From positions 1 to 28,433 of the forward strand of contig WELB01000175.1 of assembly GCA_009602725.1 (NCBI GenBank): a stretch of DNA of 28,433 nt. Reading direction: 5' to 3'. Below the pieces are notes generated by a model. It searched no databases. It worked only from the letters and a program-made list of their open reading frames with translations, and was not told the origin of the DNA. Positions 1 to 8,559 of this stretch are shown here, in pieces (position 1 is the first letter of the stretch; every line of letters starts with the position of its first letter). The DNA comes from Spirogloea muscicola (taxonomy: Eukaryota; Streptophyta; Zygnematophyceae; Spirogloeales; Spirogloeaceae). Made by a program: the position numbers and the translations under genes.

Positions 1-900
1 GCCGAGCTCGTCTCTGAGCCTCCAAGAGGGTCCCAGTAAAGGCTACCGTGGCGGGAACCCGTTCCGGCCTCCCCACCTGAAGTGGAGCTCGGGGATGCTG
101 ACCATAGTTGAGGAAGAATGGAGTCTCCTTGGTGGACGCATGATAGGCATTGTTCACAGCATATTCAGCTGGAGCCAAATAGTCATCCCAGTCAGTGTGG
201 CTAGAATTGACAAAGTGCCTCAACATGTCCTTAAGAACTCGATTCATTCGCTCAGTTTGGCCATCCGTTTGTGGATGAAAGGCTGTGGATATGGACTGCC
301 TCGTGCCAATGAGCTTGCAGACTTCTTTCCAGAAGTGACCTGTAAAGCGAGGATCGCGGTCCGAGACCAGCCTCTTAGGTACTCCATGTAGCTTCCACAC
401 CTTATCCACAAAGATGCCAGCGAAATCCTTCGCAGATGCCCGCGTAGTAGTGGGAGCAAAATGCACCAATTTACTCAGGCGATCCACAAAGACGACAATG
501 GCTATGACTTGCCAGAGATTGCCTTACTACGCTGGCATGTGGCACAGCTTGCCACAAAAGCGCGCAATTGGGCTGAAAAGCCCTTCCACCAAAAGTTGCG
601 TCGCACAGCCTGTTTGGTTTTGCTCACTCCCAAATGACCACTGTAAGGCGTATCATGCAGCTCCTGCATAATGTCTGTGCGCAAGGCATTGCAGTCGGGG
701 ACCACAATAGCGTCACCTTGCCACCAGAAGCCTTTGTCATCGTTGAGGGTGCTTACGTTGGCGGCGTCAGCAAACCACGGGTCTGTGCCATATTCTTTAC
801 GGATACGCACATAGAGCTCAGAGAGCGCAGCCGTGGTGTGTCGAGAAGCTTGACGAGTCGGACGCAATCCTGTAGCCCGCACTCCAGAAGCATTCAAGGA
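1..900 (-). pseudogene. Integrase region of the Ty3/gypsy pol (partial, broken)
   Basis: The zinc-binding HHCC module is readable at about 534-657: two histidines in HDTPYSGH and a CATC pair, with NFWWKG between them. The catalytic core is readable from about 520 down to 1, with FVDRLSK, then VSDRDPRF, then FHPQTDGQTER and later FFLNYGQHP. In this family the first catalytic Asp lies in a segment of roughly 35 residues between the CxxC and the FVDRLSK block. That segment is absent here, and the frame changes at the same place. The second Asp (SDRD) and the Glu (QTER) remain. With one catalytic residue missing, strand transfer is not expected. The C-terminal part runs off the window. Confidence 0.9.
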
Positions 901-984
901 AGCCAACGCATCAGCGCCGCGAATGTTGCGACTCACAGGGTCTGCAACATTAAGACGTCCAGGGCGATAAACCCACTGGAATCG

Positions 985-2200
985 AATTGTGCCATGCACT
1001 GAGCCCATCGAGCTTGACGCCTAGTCAAATGCTGCTGCGTGTGGAAATATGTTAACGGGCAATGATCCGTGACAACCGTAAATGCCACACCTTCCAGGTA
1101 GCAACGCCAGACACGTAAGGCGTGCACCACAGCCAGCAATTCCTGCTCGCGCGTAGTGTAATTGCGCTCTGCAGGGATCAGCAGGCGGCTCTCAAACGCT
1201 AACGGGTGACCCTCCTGCAAGTGCACGGCACCAATGCCGGTCAAAGAGGCATCGCAGACGAGTTCATATGGCACGCCTTCACGAGGAAAGGCCAGCACAG
1301 GCGGAGATGTCAACGCCTGCTGTATTCCCTCAAATGCCGTCCGGCATTCGGACGACCAATTCCAAGGTACGTCCTTACGAGTCAGCTTCGTAAGAGGAAG
1401 TGCCAAATTCCCATAGCCTTGTAGGAACTTTCGGAAATAATTTGCGAATCCCAAAAAGGAGCGCAATTGAGGCACAGTTTGTGGCACAGGCCAATCACGT
1501 ACGACCGAAGTCTTCTTGGGGTCGACACGTATGCCGTCTTTGCCCACGACATGCCCGAGGTATGTCAGTTCTGCCTGGTTAATTGCGCACTTGGACCGCT
1601 TGGCATACAATTGATTTTCACGCAGCAACTGCAGCACTTGGCGCAGGTGCTTCACGTGATCTTCAGGCGATTTGCTGAACACCAGTATGTCATCCAAGTA
1701 AACCAGCACAAAATGGTAGAGCAGGGGGCCAAAACCCCTCGACATCACCGCCTGGAACGTAGACGGTGCATTGGTCAAACCAAAGCTCAGCACCTTGAAA
1801 TGAAAATGTCCAAGCGGCGTACGAAATGCCGACTTTGGAACATCCGCAGGCGTGATTCGAATTTGGTGATACCCACTTGCGAGGTCCAGGGAGCTAAACA
1901 CCGTAGCCCCTGCGAGCCGATCGAATAGATCATCTATCCGAGGCAATGGGTATCGTTTCTTGATAGTCAGCTTATTCAAAGCCCGATAATCAATGCACAT
2001 GCGTAGAGTGCCATCCTTCTTTTTGACAAAGAGGATGGGTGCTCCGTATGGCGACTGAGATGGCTCAATGTAGCCCTTCGCCAGCAGGTCCTCGACCTGG
2101 GATTGCATTTCTCGAAATTGGAGAGGGCTCAGCCGGTACATGGGACGGAAAGGGGGGTTGGCGCCTGGCTCCAATGAAATCGTATGAGCCACACCTCGGT
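985..2200 (-). pseudogene. Reverse transcriptase and RNase H of the Ty3/gypsy pol
   Basis: One long open frame carries both enzymes. Reverse transcriptase lies at about 1545-2138, with [38 protein letters not shown] and the catalytic YLDD at 1689-1700; family members have Y-V/L/I-D-D here. YLGHVV closes the thumb side. RNase H follows at about 985-1268, with the catalytic Asp in CDAS, the Glu in REQELLAVV and the Asp in TDHCPL. The domain sequences look intact, so the copy is not very old, but a frameshift near 985 separates RNase H from integrase. These enzymes would copy element RNA into DNA in cytoplasmic particles. Confidence 0.95.
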
Positions 2201-2479
2201 GAGGAGGTAGACCGTCCGGAAGAGAGTCGGGAAACACATCCGCAAACTCTTTCAGCAGCTTATCAAGAACCCCGCCATGTGAATTCGCAGCATTCACACA
2301 CAAGTCAGGCGTAGACTCGTCTTTTAACGCCACCATCACAAGAAATGCCATTAGGACAGTGCTCTTGTGAACCAATCGCTTCATCTGCATGGCGGATAGC
2401 AGAATGGAAGCCCCTGCCGCCAGCGGCGGTGCACAGGGAAGCTGCTTGCAAAGGACAAAGCGCTGTGTGCCACGTTGTA

Positions 2480-3232
2480 TTGTGCAAGTATGGCGTTTAA
2501 AATCAAGGCATGCTGATGTGGCACAAAGCCAATCATCTCCCAATATCACATCAAAGGCGACAATCAACGCAATGGCATAACAAGGCACCTCGGCTTTGTA
2601 TTGCTGGATGCGAATGGGAACCTTGCACAGGCCCAACACAGCGGTTGGGTGACCATCGGCCAATGTACTCTAGGCAGGCCATCTGCTTGCAAATGCAAGC
2701 CAGCGGAGCACACCAAATCCCTTTTGACGAAAGACACTGAGGCCCCTGTGTCTATGAGGATCCTCGCTGGTGCCGCAGCAACCAGCCCCTCAAAAAGCTT
2801 AGTGTGTCCCCCATGGACACTGCCAAGGAATGGGGTGCGAGCGACATATACCCTGACCGCTGTCGGGTAAGGCCTAAGCCGAGTGGCATCAACACTACGC
2901 CTAAGGAGCCTGTGTCTTGCCTCGTGCGAGCACAACAGCGACATCCCCAGCGGAGCTTGATCAACCACGCCGCGCTTCTGTGGCACAATGAAGAACAGCA
3001 TTTCTTCAGGCCGACGGCACTCAGGCCAGCTCAGATAGATATCTGCAGCCTCTTGCAAGTCATTGTGGGCAACCCACACAAACAGAGGCCCTCCGGCCTC
3101 CAGACCTTGCAATAAAGCAGGAATGGAGCGCACGACCGGTATGTTGGTTGGCGGGCCAGCAATGCCAGCAAGATCAAACAGCTCAGTGCGTCTGGCTGAA
3201 CGAGATGCCTTGCAGAGGCAGGGGTCAAGCAC
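2480..3232 (-). pseudogene. Retropepsin-type protease and gag-pol linker
   Basis: The aspartic protease active site is LIDTGAS, with DTGA at 2741-2752, followed by SFVKRDLV. The flap and C-terminal half ([12 protein letters not shown]) continue in another frame from about 2660 towards 2530, so a frameshift splits the enzyme. The part upstream of the active site, about 2770-3232, encodes a linker I do not recognise. In this family the protease cleaves the gag-pol polyprotein during particle maturation. The junction with gag near 3233 is also a frame change. That could be a programmed site, but with the other breaks around it decay is the simpler reading. Confidence 0.85.
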
Positions 3233-4159
3233 TCACGCTTGCCCTTGGATTGCCCTGGTCCCGGCCCATAGGGCGCTGTGGACGTGGCCGTGAGGGACCT
3301 GCCGCCGGGCAGTCCCTGAGCTGATGGCTCTTGGCACCGCACTTGAAGCAGCCAGCGCTTCCACCCGCGGCTTGGGGAAGTCGCCTTGAGGGCGAGCGTT
3401 CGAGCCGTGTCGTGGGTCGAACCGCTTCTTGCTTCGCTCTGCATCAAAGCCGCCTGCCTCCAGCAGGGGGCGCTTGCTCGGACCGGCAATGTCCGGCGTG
3501 CTGAGCATCTTGCGGGCGTGCTCCACCATCTTGGTGAAGTCCGTGACCGGTTGTGCCGTTGTGGAATCCACTGCGACCCAATCGCGAAATCGAGAAGGCA
3601 GTCCAGCCTTAAATCGCTGGCATTGGTCGATTGGCTTCATCGGCTCGCTGCGTAGCTTGGACAGCAGCAGCCGGAATCACCGCACGTAGGGCTCAAAGCC
3701 CTCGCTTCCCTCGCCCCTCATGCAGAGAGCATCCAGCTCATCGCGGGCGCGCAGCTCTGCGTGTGGGTCACCATACGCCGACATAAGCGAGCTGCAGAAG
3801 AAGTCCCAGCCACCGGACTCCTCGGGCGTAGCGCTCTTCCTCAACGTGTTCCACCACTCCCGGGGCTCCCCTGAGAGGTAAGGTAAGTGGCAGCGAGGCG
3901 CACGCGTGCCCCCGCGTCCGTGTTGGAGCAGACGAACCATTCGTCCATTTCGTCCAGCCATGGCTGCAACCCTCCCCGATCATCGTGACCGGAGAATTGG
4001 CGGGGTGCATGGGCCCTAGCAAGTCCATGCTCAGGGTTGCCACTGCTCTTGCGCATCAAGTGCAACAAGGCATCCACCTCTTGCATGCGCCGCTCTTCAA
4101 CATCGCCTTCTTGCGAGGATCTGCGCGGAGCAGCGCGCCCTCCTCGTCCGGCAGCGCGC
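3233..4159 (-). pseudogene. gag core and nucleocapsid of the Ty3/gypsy element
   Basis: A capsid-like retrotransposon gag domain is visible: LQPWLDEMDEWF, then a PREWWNTLRKS block, then the DELDAL and FEPYVR segments and LLLSKL. It is followed by a basic stretch and one CCHC zinc knuckle near 3310-3350 (CFKCGAKSHQLRDC). Compared with the inverted second copy at 4160-4664, this copy carries an extra 5-bp TTACC-type duplication near 3880 that shifts the frame before the WWNTL block. Minus-strand reading is open through the 60-bp spacer, then runs into the inverted copy. Gag would package element RNA. Confidence 0.88.
3584..4099 (-). repeat. Left arm of a ~0.5-kb inverted duplication of gag
   Basis: This stretch is repeated in opposite orientation at 4160-4664. 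I aligned the two arms by eye along almost their whole length. They differ by roughly ten substitutions and two indels: 5 bp extra on this arm near 3880 and 7 bp extra near 3830. The arms therefore agree at an estimated 97-98%. The 60 bp between them (4100-4159) are gag-derived and not repeated. Transcription across the arms would give a long hairpin RNA. Confidence 0.95.
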
Positions 4160-4664
4160 TGAAGAGCGACGCATGCAAGAGGTGGATGCCTCGTTGCACT
4201 TGATGCGCAAGAGCAGTGGCAACCCTGAGCATGGACTTGCTAGGGCCCATGCACCCCGCCACTTCTCCGGTCACGATGATCGGGGAGGGTTGCAGCCATG
4301 GCTGGACGAAATGGACGAATGGTTCGTCTACTCCAACACGGACGCGGGGGCACGCGTGCGCCTCGCTGCCACTTACCTCTCAGGGGAGCCCCGGGAGTGG
4401 TGGAACACGTTGAGGAAGAGCGCTAGGAGTCCGGTGGCTGGGACTTCTTCTGCAGCTCGCTTATGTCGGCGTATGGTGACCCACACGCAGAGCTGCGCGC
4501 CCGCGATGAGCTGGATGCTCTCCGCATGAGGGGCAAGGGAACGCGAGGGCTTTGAGCCCTACGTGCGGCGATTCCGGCTGCTGCTGTCCAAGCTACGCAG
4601 CGAGCCGATGAAGCCAATCGACCAATGCCAGCGATTTAAGGCTGGACTGCCTTCTCGATTTCGC
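4160..4664 (+). repeat. Right arm of the inverted gag duplication
   Basis: This arm reads as gag on the plus strand, opposite to the element. It begins with a MQEVDASLHLMRKSSG block at 4173 and ends at PSRFR at about 4663. It keeps the ATYLSGEPREWWNTL frame that the left arm has lost, but it lacks 7 bp near 4426, so it is itself broken downstream. The arm stops exactly where the 15-bp minisatellite begins, so the rearrangement breakpoint lies at a tandem repeat. It interrupts the minus-strand gag between its Ala/His-rich N-terminus and its core. Confidence 0.95.
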
Positions 4665-4798
4665 CCTCCTGGGCGTGCCCCTCCTGGGCGTGCCCCTCGT
4701 GGGCGTGCCCTTCGTGGGCGTGCCCCTCATGGGCGTGCCCCTCGTGGGCGTGCCCCTCGTGGGCGTGCCCCTCGTGGGCGTGCCCCTCGTGGGCGTGC
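4664..4798. repeat. 15-bp minisatellite, nine units
   Basis: Nine consecutive 15-bp units of the type CCCTCGTGGGCGTGC lie head to tail, differing from each other by one or two bases (CTCCTG, CTCGTG, TTCGTG and CTCATG variants). Because 15 is a multiple of three, every frame stays open. On the minus (element) strand the unit encodes His-Ala-His-Glu-Gly, with a Gln variant in the last two units. On the plus strand it encodes Arg-Gly-Arg-Ala-Pro-type units. Confidence 0.97.
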
Positions 4799-4911
4799 TC
4801 TGCAGCAGCCACTGCCACAGCAGCTGGCCCTGCAGCAGCCGCTGCCCCAGCAGCCGACCGCTCTACCTCCCGAGGAGGGCTCGGCCGCGCACTGGAGGTG
4901 TGCGATACCAT
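4664..4911 (-). pseudogene. Probable gag N-terminus with HAHEG repeats
   Basis: A minus-strand frame opens at an ATG at 4909-4911. It reads MVSHTSSARPSPPREVER, then an Ala-rich stretch of about 20 residues, then nine HAHEG or HAQEG pentapeptides. It lies between the primer binding site and the gag core and in the same direction, so I infer it is the gag N-terminus. The inverted arm separates it from the rest. The dense His/Glu pattern could bind metal, but I know of no such function in gag. An ordinary replication-slippage repeat is the simplest explanation. Confidence 0.55.
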
Positions 4912-5392
4912 GCTGGCTGAAGGACACTGAGTGATCAATCCAGGCTCCGACAGTCAGCAAATCACACACTCCATACTGCAATACAGGACATCGCAAGACT
5001 GGTGCACCAGCGAGCGAGCAAGCAAGGCAGCGCGCAACTTCACACCTCAATCAGCAGGCAGGCAGACAGCCGCAGATATGACCAGGACCGAGGCACACGG
5101 TCACTGCTGGCCACACGACTGACCTTACCACATAAAGGCTGCAGGCTCAAGCCACACCTCAAGAGAAGCGAACGCAGCAAGTGGCCCTCAAGGATCAGTC
5201 GGCGTTGGTCGTTGCTGGCTCACTGCGCAAAGAGGGCTCCGCACCCGGCGCTTCCGCTGAGCCGCCTCACGGACCAACGTCTGGCAAGCACTTTATCTTT
5301 GACAGAAAAAGGTCAGGCCAGCACATCAGGGTGATCCTTACATCATCAGCGGCGAGCACACTAAGTCACAAGCGCGATGGATGCAAGACCCC

Positions 5393-5405
5393 CTCTGATA
5401 CCAAA
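5393..5405 (-). other. Primer binding site, tRNA-iMet type
   Basis: The minus strand reads TTTGGTATCAGAG directly after the LTR edge ending CCTTACA. TGGTATCAGAG is the standard primer binding site complementary to the 3' end of plant initiator methionine tRNA. Its place and direction agree with the element's polarity. Confidence 0.88.
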
Positions 5406-5530
5406 TGTAAGGAACCTCGCCCTACACACGCAGTTAGGGTGAGCAGTCCTTCTTGAGTTCGGCTGTAGGGGTTTAAGGACCAACCCACTACACAGGCAAA
5501 GCACTAGCGCATAGGCGCAGCGGAAGACAA
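5406..5530 (-). repeat. 5' LTR, inner (U5) end
   Basis: On the minus strand this stretch ends in GTTCCTTACA, with the terminal CA two bases from the primer binding site, as an LTR should. The outer LTR end (TG on the minus strand) was not found, so the right limit is arbitrary. The GC-rich DNA that follows from 5530 may be more LTR or a different element. The 3' LTR needed for comparison is outside the window. Confidence 0.6.
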
Positions 5531-6260
5531 GCCCCGTGGCGCCGCCGTCCGGCGGCGACTCCACCTCCTGGGCGCAGGCCGGCGCAGCAGGCCCCGCAGC
5601 AAGGTGCGGCGGCGGCTGCGGCGGCGAGCAGCGGCAAGGCTGCTCCTTGGCTTCACCGGTTCGAACTTCCTCCCGAGCCTCAGCCCCAAGGCTCTTCGTG
5701 CTTTTCTGTGCCACCCCCCCCTCCAGGAGAAGGTGCTCGCCCATTGAGAAGAGGGGCTGGCAAAGCCAACCCAAAAAGAATGGACAATGTTCAAAGCCAA
5801 AGAAAGAGGTGCTGAAAAAGGACTACACTACAAAGTGCAAGATGGTGCAGAGGGAGATGCAGATGGCTGCTCAGTATCCACGTGTGAGCAACAGCAGATC
5901 AGAGTAACTCGGAGCAGGAGAAGCGGCACTTTGCCGAGACCCGGAAGCAGCAGCCATAGCACGGCCAGCCAGCGCGTGGACCGCATGAGCCAAAGAAGAA
6001 AGTGCTCGCCAAAGAGCGCTGCAGCGAGACCGCCAGCCTCATCAGAAAGACCTGCGAGAGGGAGCCGGCAGCATTGAAGCCTGGCGAACCCTGCCGCCGC
6101 TCGATGGCCTCCCAGGCAAGCCGCTGGAGGAGATCCAACCAGCCACTGCCAAATGCCCCGTGTACGTCAATGTGTGTGAGCGGGTCGCCCCCATGGCCTG
6201 CCAGACGGCGGGCCAAAGATCCTCCCTTGAACGGGCGGATCCTAGCGAGGAGTATTTCTG

Positions 6261-6324
6261 GACGGGCTGGACCCGTCTCTGGGCGGGCCACTTGCCCGGC
6301 TGGCCAGCCCGCCACCTGGCGGGC
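6261..6324. repeat. Cluster of GC-rich hairpins
   Basis: GACGGG (6261-6266) pairs with CCCGTC (6272-6277). GCCCGCCA (6307-6314) pairs with TGGCGGGC (6317-6324) around a 2-base loop. GGCGGGC at 6282-6288 can also pair with GCCCGCC at 6307-6313, so several alternative folds compete. Confidence 0.7.
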
Positions 6325-6547
6325 CTACTTGTCCCAAATAGCCGGTCATGTAATGCAAACAGAGCCATGTGGCTTAACCAAACGGCTGGTTCATTACAGC
6401 CTCCCTTCAACTCATGCGCACCGCGCGCCTTCTCTCTCTGCACCACCCACAATCTCAGCATCCAGCAGCCAATCGTTAGCAGCTTAGTCGTTAGCTGGCC
6501 CCTTCGCTCCTTTGTTCGTTTTCGGGCTGGCCTTTCAATACCTCCTC

Positions 6548-6570
6548 CTTCACAGGCCTCGCCTGTGAAG
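6548..6570. repeat. Perfect 10-bp-stem hairpin
   Basis: CTTCACAGGC and GCCTGTGAAG are exact reverse complements separated by CTC. No run of T follows on either strand, so there is no reason to call it a transcription terminator. Confidence 0.75.
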
Positions 6571-7080
6571 AAGTCTCCCAAAGGGGCAAGGATTGTAAAG
6601 AGCTTGCTTCTCGTGTGCAGCTCTCGTTCAATCTGCAGCGTTTCAGGCTCTAGCCATGCATCTGCGTGCTGGGCGCGCACAAAGCCAGGCCACTGGCTTG
6701 TGGGGTGGTGCTCCGGCGCCCCACATAAGCGTGGCAAACTACATCCGTGCTCACTTGTGTGTATTAGCCTCCCCCCTTCAGTTATGTTTCTCGTTTTCTG
6801 GCCTGTATTCCCTGTTTGAGCTTTCCTTGTTCGTCTTACGCTGGGTACTGGCTTCCTTGGCCTCCCTTCCATCTCATGTGCACCGCGCGCCACTGTCTTA
6901 AGTTGGACGTGATGGCCCACAGATCTGCGTCGTGGTCCGAGCCCGCCCCCCGACCCCATTGCCATCGCGACACTCAACAGGTGCCGGCCACTCACAGCCA
7001 CTGCCCACTACGATGGACCTCGTCGTCTCGCGGAGCATCCATTGTCATGCAAATCTTTCAAAAGAGGGGGGGGGGCTGTG

Positions 7081-8559
7081 AAAACTTAAAACACAAAAGT
7101 ACTCACAAGGTCCAAAAAAGGAGTCAGATACTATAGAGACCACTAACGATGCCCGCTCAGTAACCCATACCAGTCGGCTGGGCGCCATGCGAGCTGACTA
7201 CTCGCGACTGTGCAGGGACCTGCTTTGGGAGGCTTTGACTGCCCACCATGACCTACATGCGCACGGAGGCCCTGAATTGGCCGGTCTGCCCGAACCTAAT
7301 TGTGATTCACTTTCGTGACCCATGCCAGCCAATGTGCCAGTCTTGCACACTCCATCGTCTTCCTTCTGGCATGCAGTAATTTCGCCACCTCCTCATCTTA
7401 CCCAAGAGCTCTAACTAACAGTCAAATCCATGTTCTATAACGCAAAGTCCATGCCAATGGCCCGTGGAAGAGTTTTCTGCGGGATGTAGCAGCTCTCTCA
7501 TACCAAGTATTTGTAAAGATGTTCATCCCCCAAATGAGAAATTACATCAAGCTCAGAGACACCATTTGGTGAGATGCCAGCCCTGCAGCCAAACCGAATT
7601 CAGCGCAATTGAGTGGAATTATTGGAGGGTCTGCTGAAGTCCCATATGCCCTGTAACCTCTGGCTTCTGGCCAGCCTGACACTCAACACCCAGGAATGAC
7701 AGAGCTGCTACCTTCATGACAACGCCGGGTCTGTGTCATGATGGGGTATGTGTCATGATGAACATCATCCTCAGAAGCCTCCGTAGCCCAAGTAATTATG
7801 ACCATTCTCCTCCGTTTCTCATGCCATTCGACCAAATAGTACAGGTCTCTTTTGCATCACGCACCCTTTCCTTGAGCCTGAAAAGCAAAGAGGTCTCAGC
7901 CGCCATTTTGACTTGCCTATTCATATACATCCAGTCGAGTACAGCAACCTTGATATCCGTGTGAAAACGCACAAAGCACGAGCTCAGCTATGTGCTACGC
8001 TACACAAGCAATGTCACAGAAGCAATGTCACTTACATACATCCAACTGTCCACATTGGTCAAGCGCCCATGCAGAAAGGATCAATTGAACACGATTCTAA
8101 GTCTATTTCTACCGGAAGGAGGTTGTATCACGCCACTATGAATTTCATCGTCAGACTGTACAGGCTCTTGGCATTAACTCGGACAGTGATGAAAGGGCTG
8201 TGTAATGGCGCAGCATAGCTCGTGTGATGCTGTCTTGGACGTTATGCACTGCGCCAAATTGTGAGTGTACCACACTATCTTACAAACTCCAGGTATCTCT
8301 CGACATCTGCCACTAGCCTTGCCAGATCTATACAGACTTTTATTGCCGCCACAGACCCTTGGCCCTGCTATTGGTGCTTATCTGCAACAAATGCAGCAGA
8401 AGTCAAAGGATGTCTAGTGGTCAGCAATTAGAGATTAAGCAAGCAGGCAAGCCTGCTCAGCAAGCCTCACTTTCAAGTGCGTTTCGTATATGCAGATCAG
8501 TGTATCTCCCGAAGCATCGGGTCATGACTGTGGCACTCGACAACGTCCTTAACGCACTC
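7081..8559. other. Intergenic DNA downstream of the NAC gene
   Basis: I see no gene here. A short open plus-strand frame at about 7122-7318 contains the 14-mer CCCGCTCAGTAACC (about 7151-7164), which also occurs, inverted, in the dispersed repeat at 14003 and 19655. Two small direct duplications are present: TGTGTCATGATG twice near 7732-7760 and AAGCAATGTCAC twice near 8008-8035. The part next to 8560 should hold the 3' UTR and poly(A) site of the NAC gene; no clear signal was identified. Confidence 0.5.

Larger units (their letters stand above)
1..5530 (-). mobile_element. Ty3/gypsy LTR retrotransposon, degenerate and cut at the window edge
   Basis: Read on the minus strand, the order is LTR edge, primer binding site, gag, protease, reverse transcriptase, RNase H, integrase. 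Integrase after RNase H is the Ty3/gypsy (Metaviridae-like) order. The 3' part (integrase C-terminus, any chromodomain, 3' LTR) lies beyond base 1. The coding region is broken by frameshifts near 985, 2660 and 3233, by a deletion near 520, and by an inverted duplication of gag, so the copy cannot be autonomous. The right limit is approximate: the LTR inner edge at 5406 is clear, but its outer edge was not found. The element lies on the same strand as the downstream NAC gene but shares no sequence with it. Confidence 0.93.
5531..7080. other. Repeat-like DNA with hairpins, no gene recognised
   Basis: There is a GC-rich beginning (5536-5650), then GGGC-type hairpins at 5754-5772 and 6261-6324, a 10-bp-stem hairpin at 6548-6570, and a terminal AAAGAG plus ten G at 7061-7075 followed by CTGTGAAAAC. 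The last piece resembles a polypurine tract followed by an LTR start on the plus strand. A segment near 5950-5990 (GCAGCCATAGCACGGCCAGC) resembles 13740-13765. Open frames of up to 319 codons exist (6042-7001 minus), but they contain no domain I recognise and look like chance frames in GC-rich DNA. A non-autonomous LTR element is a reasonable guess. Confidence 0.5.

Noticed and set aside
4664-4798. CRISPR-like array
   Set aside because: The 15-bp units follow each other with no spacers, and the context is a eukaryotic retrotransposon. It is a minisatellite.
6042-7001. A 319-codon minus-strand open frame
   Set aside because: No recognisable motif, no start context, and it overlaps an open plus-strand frame of similar quality. 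The DNA has the hairpins and G tract of repeat sequence.
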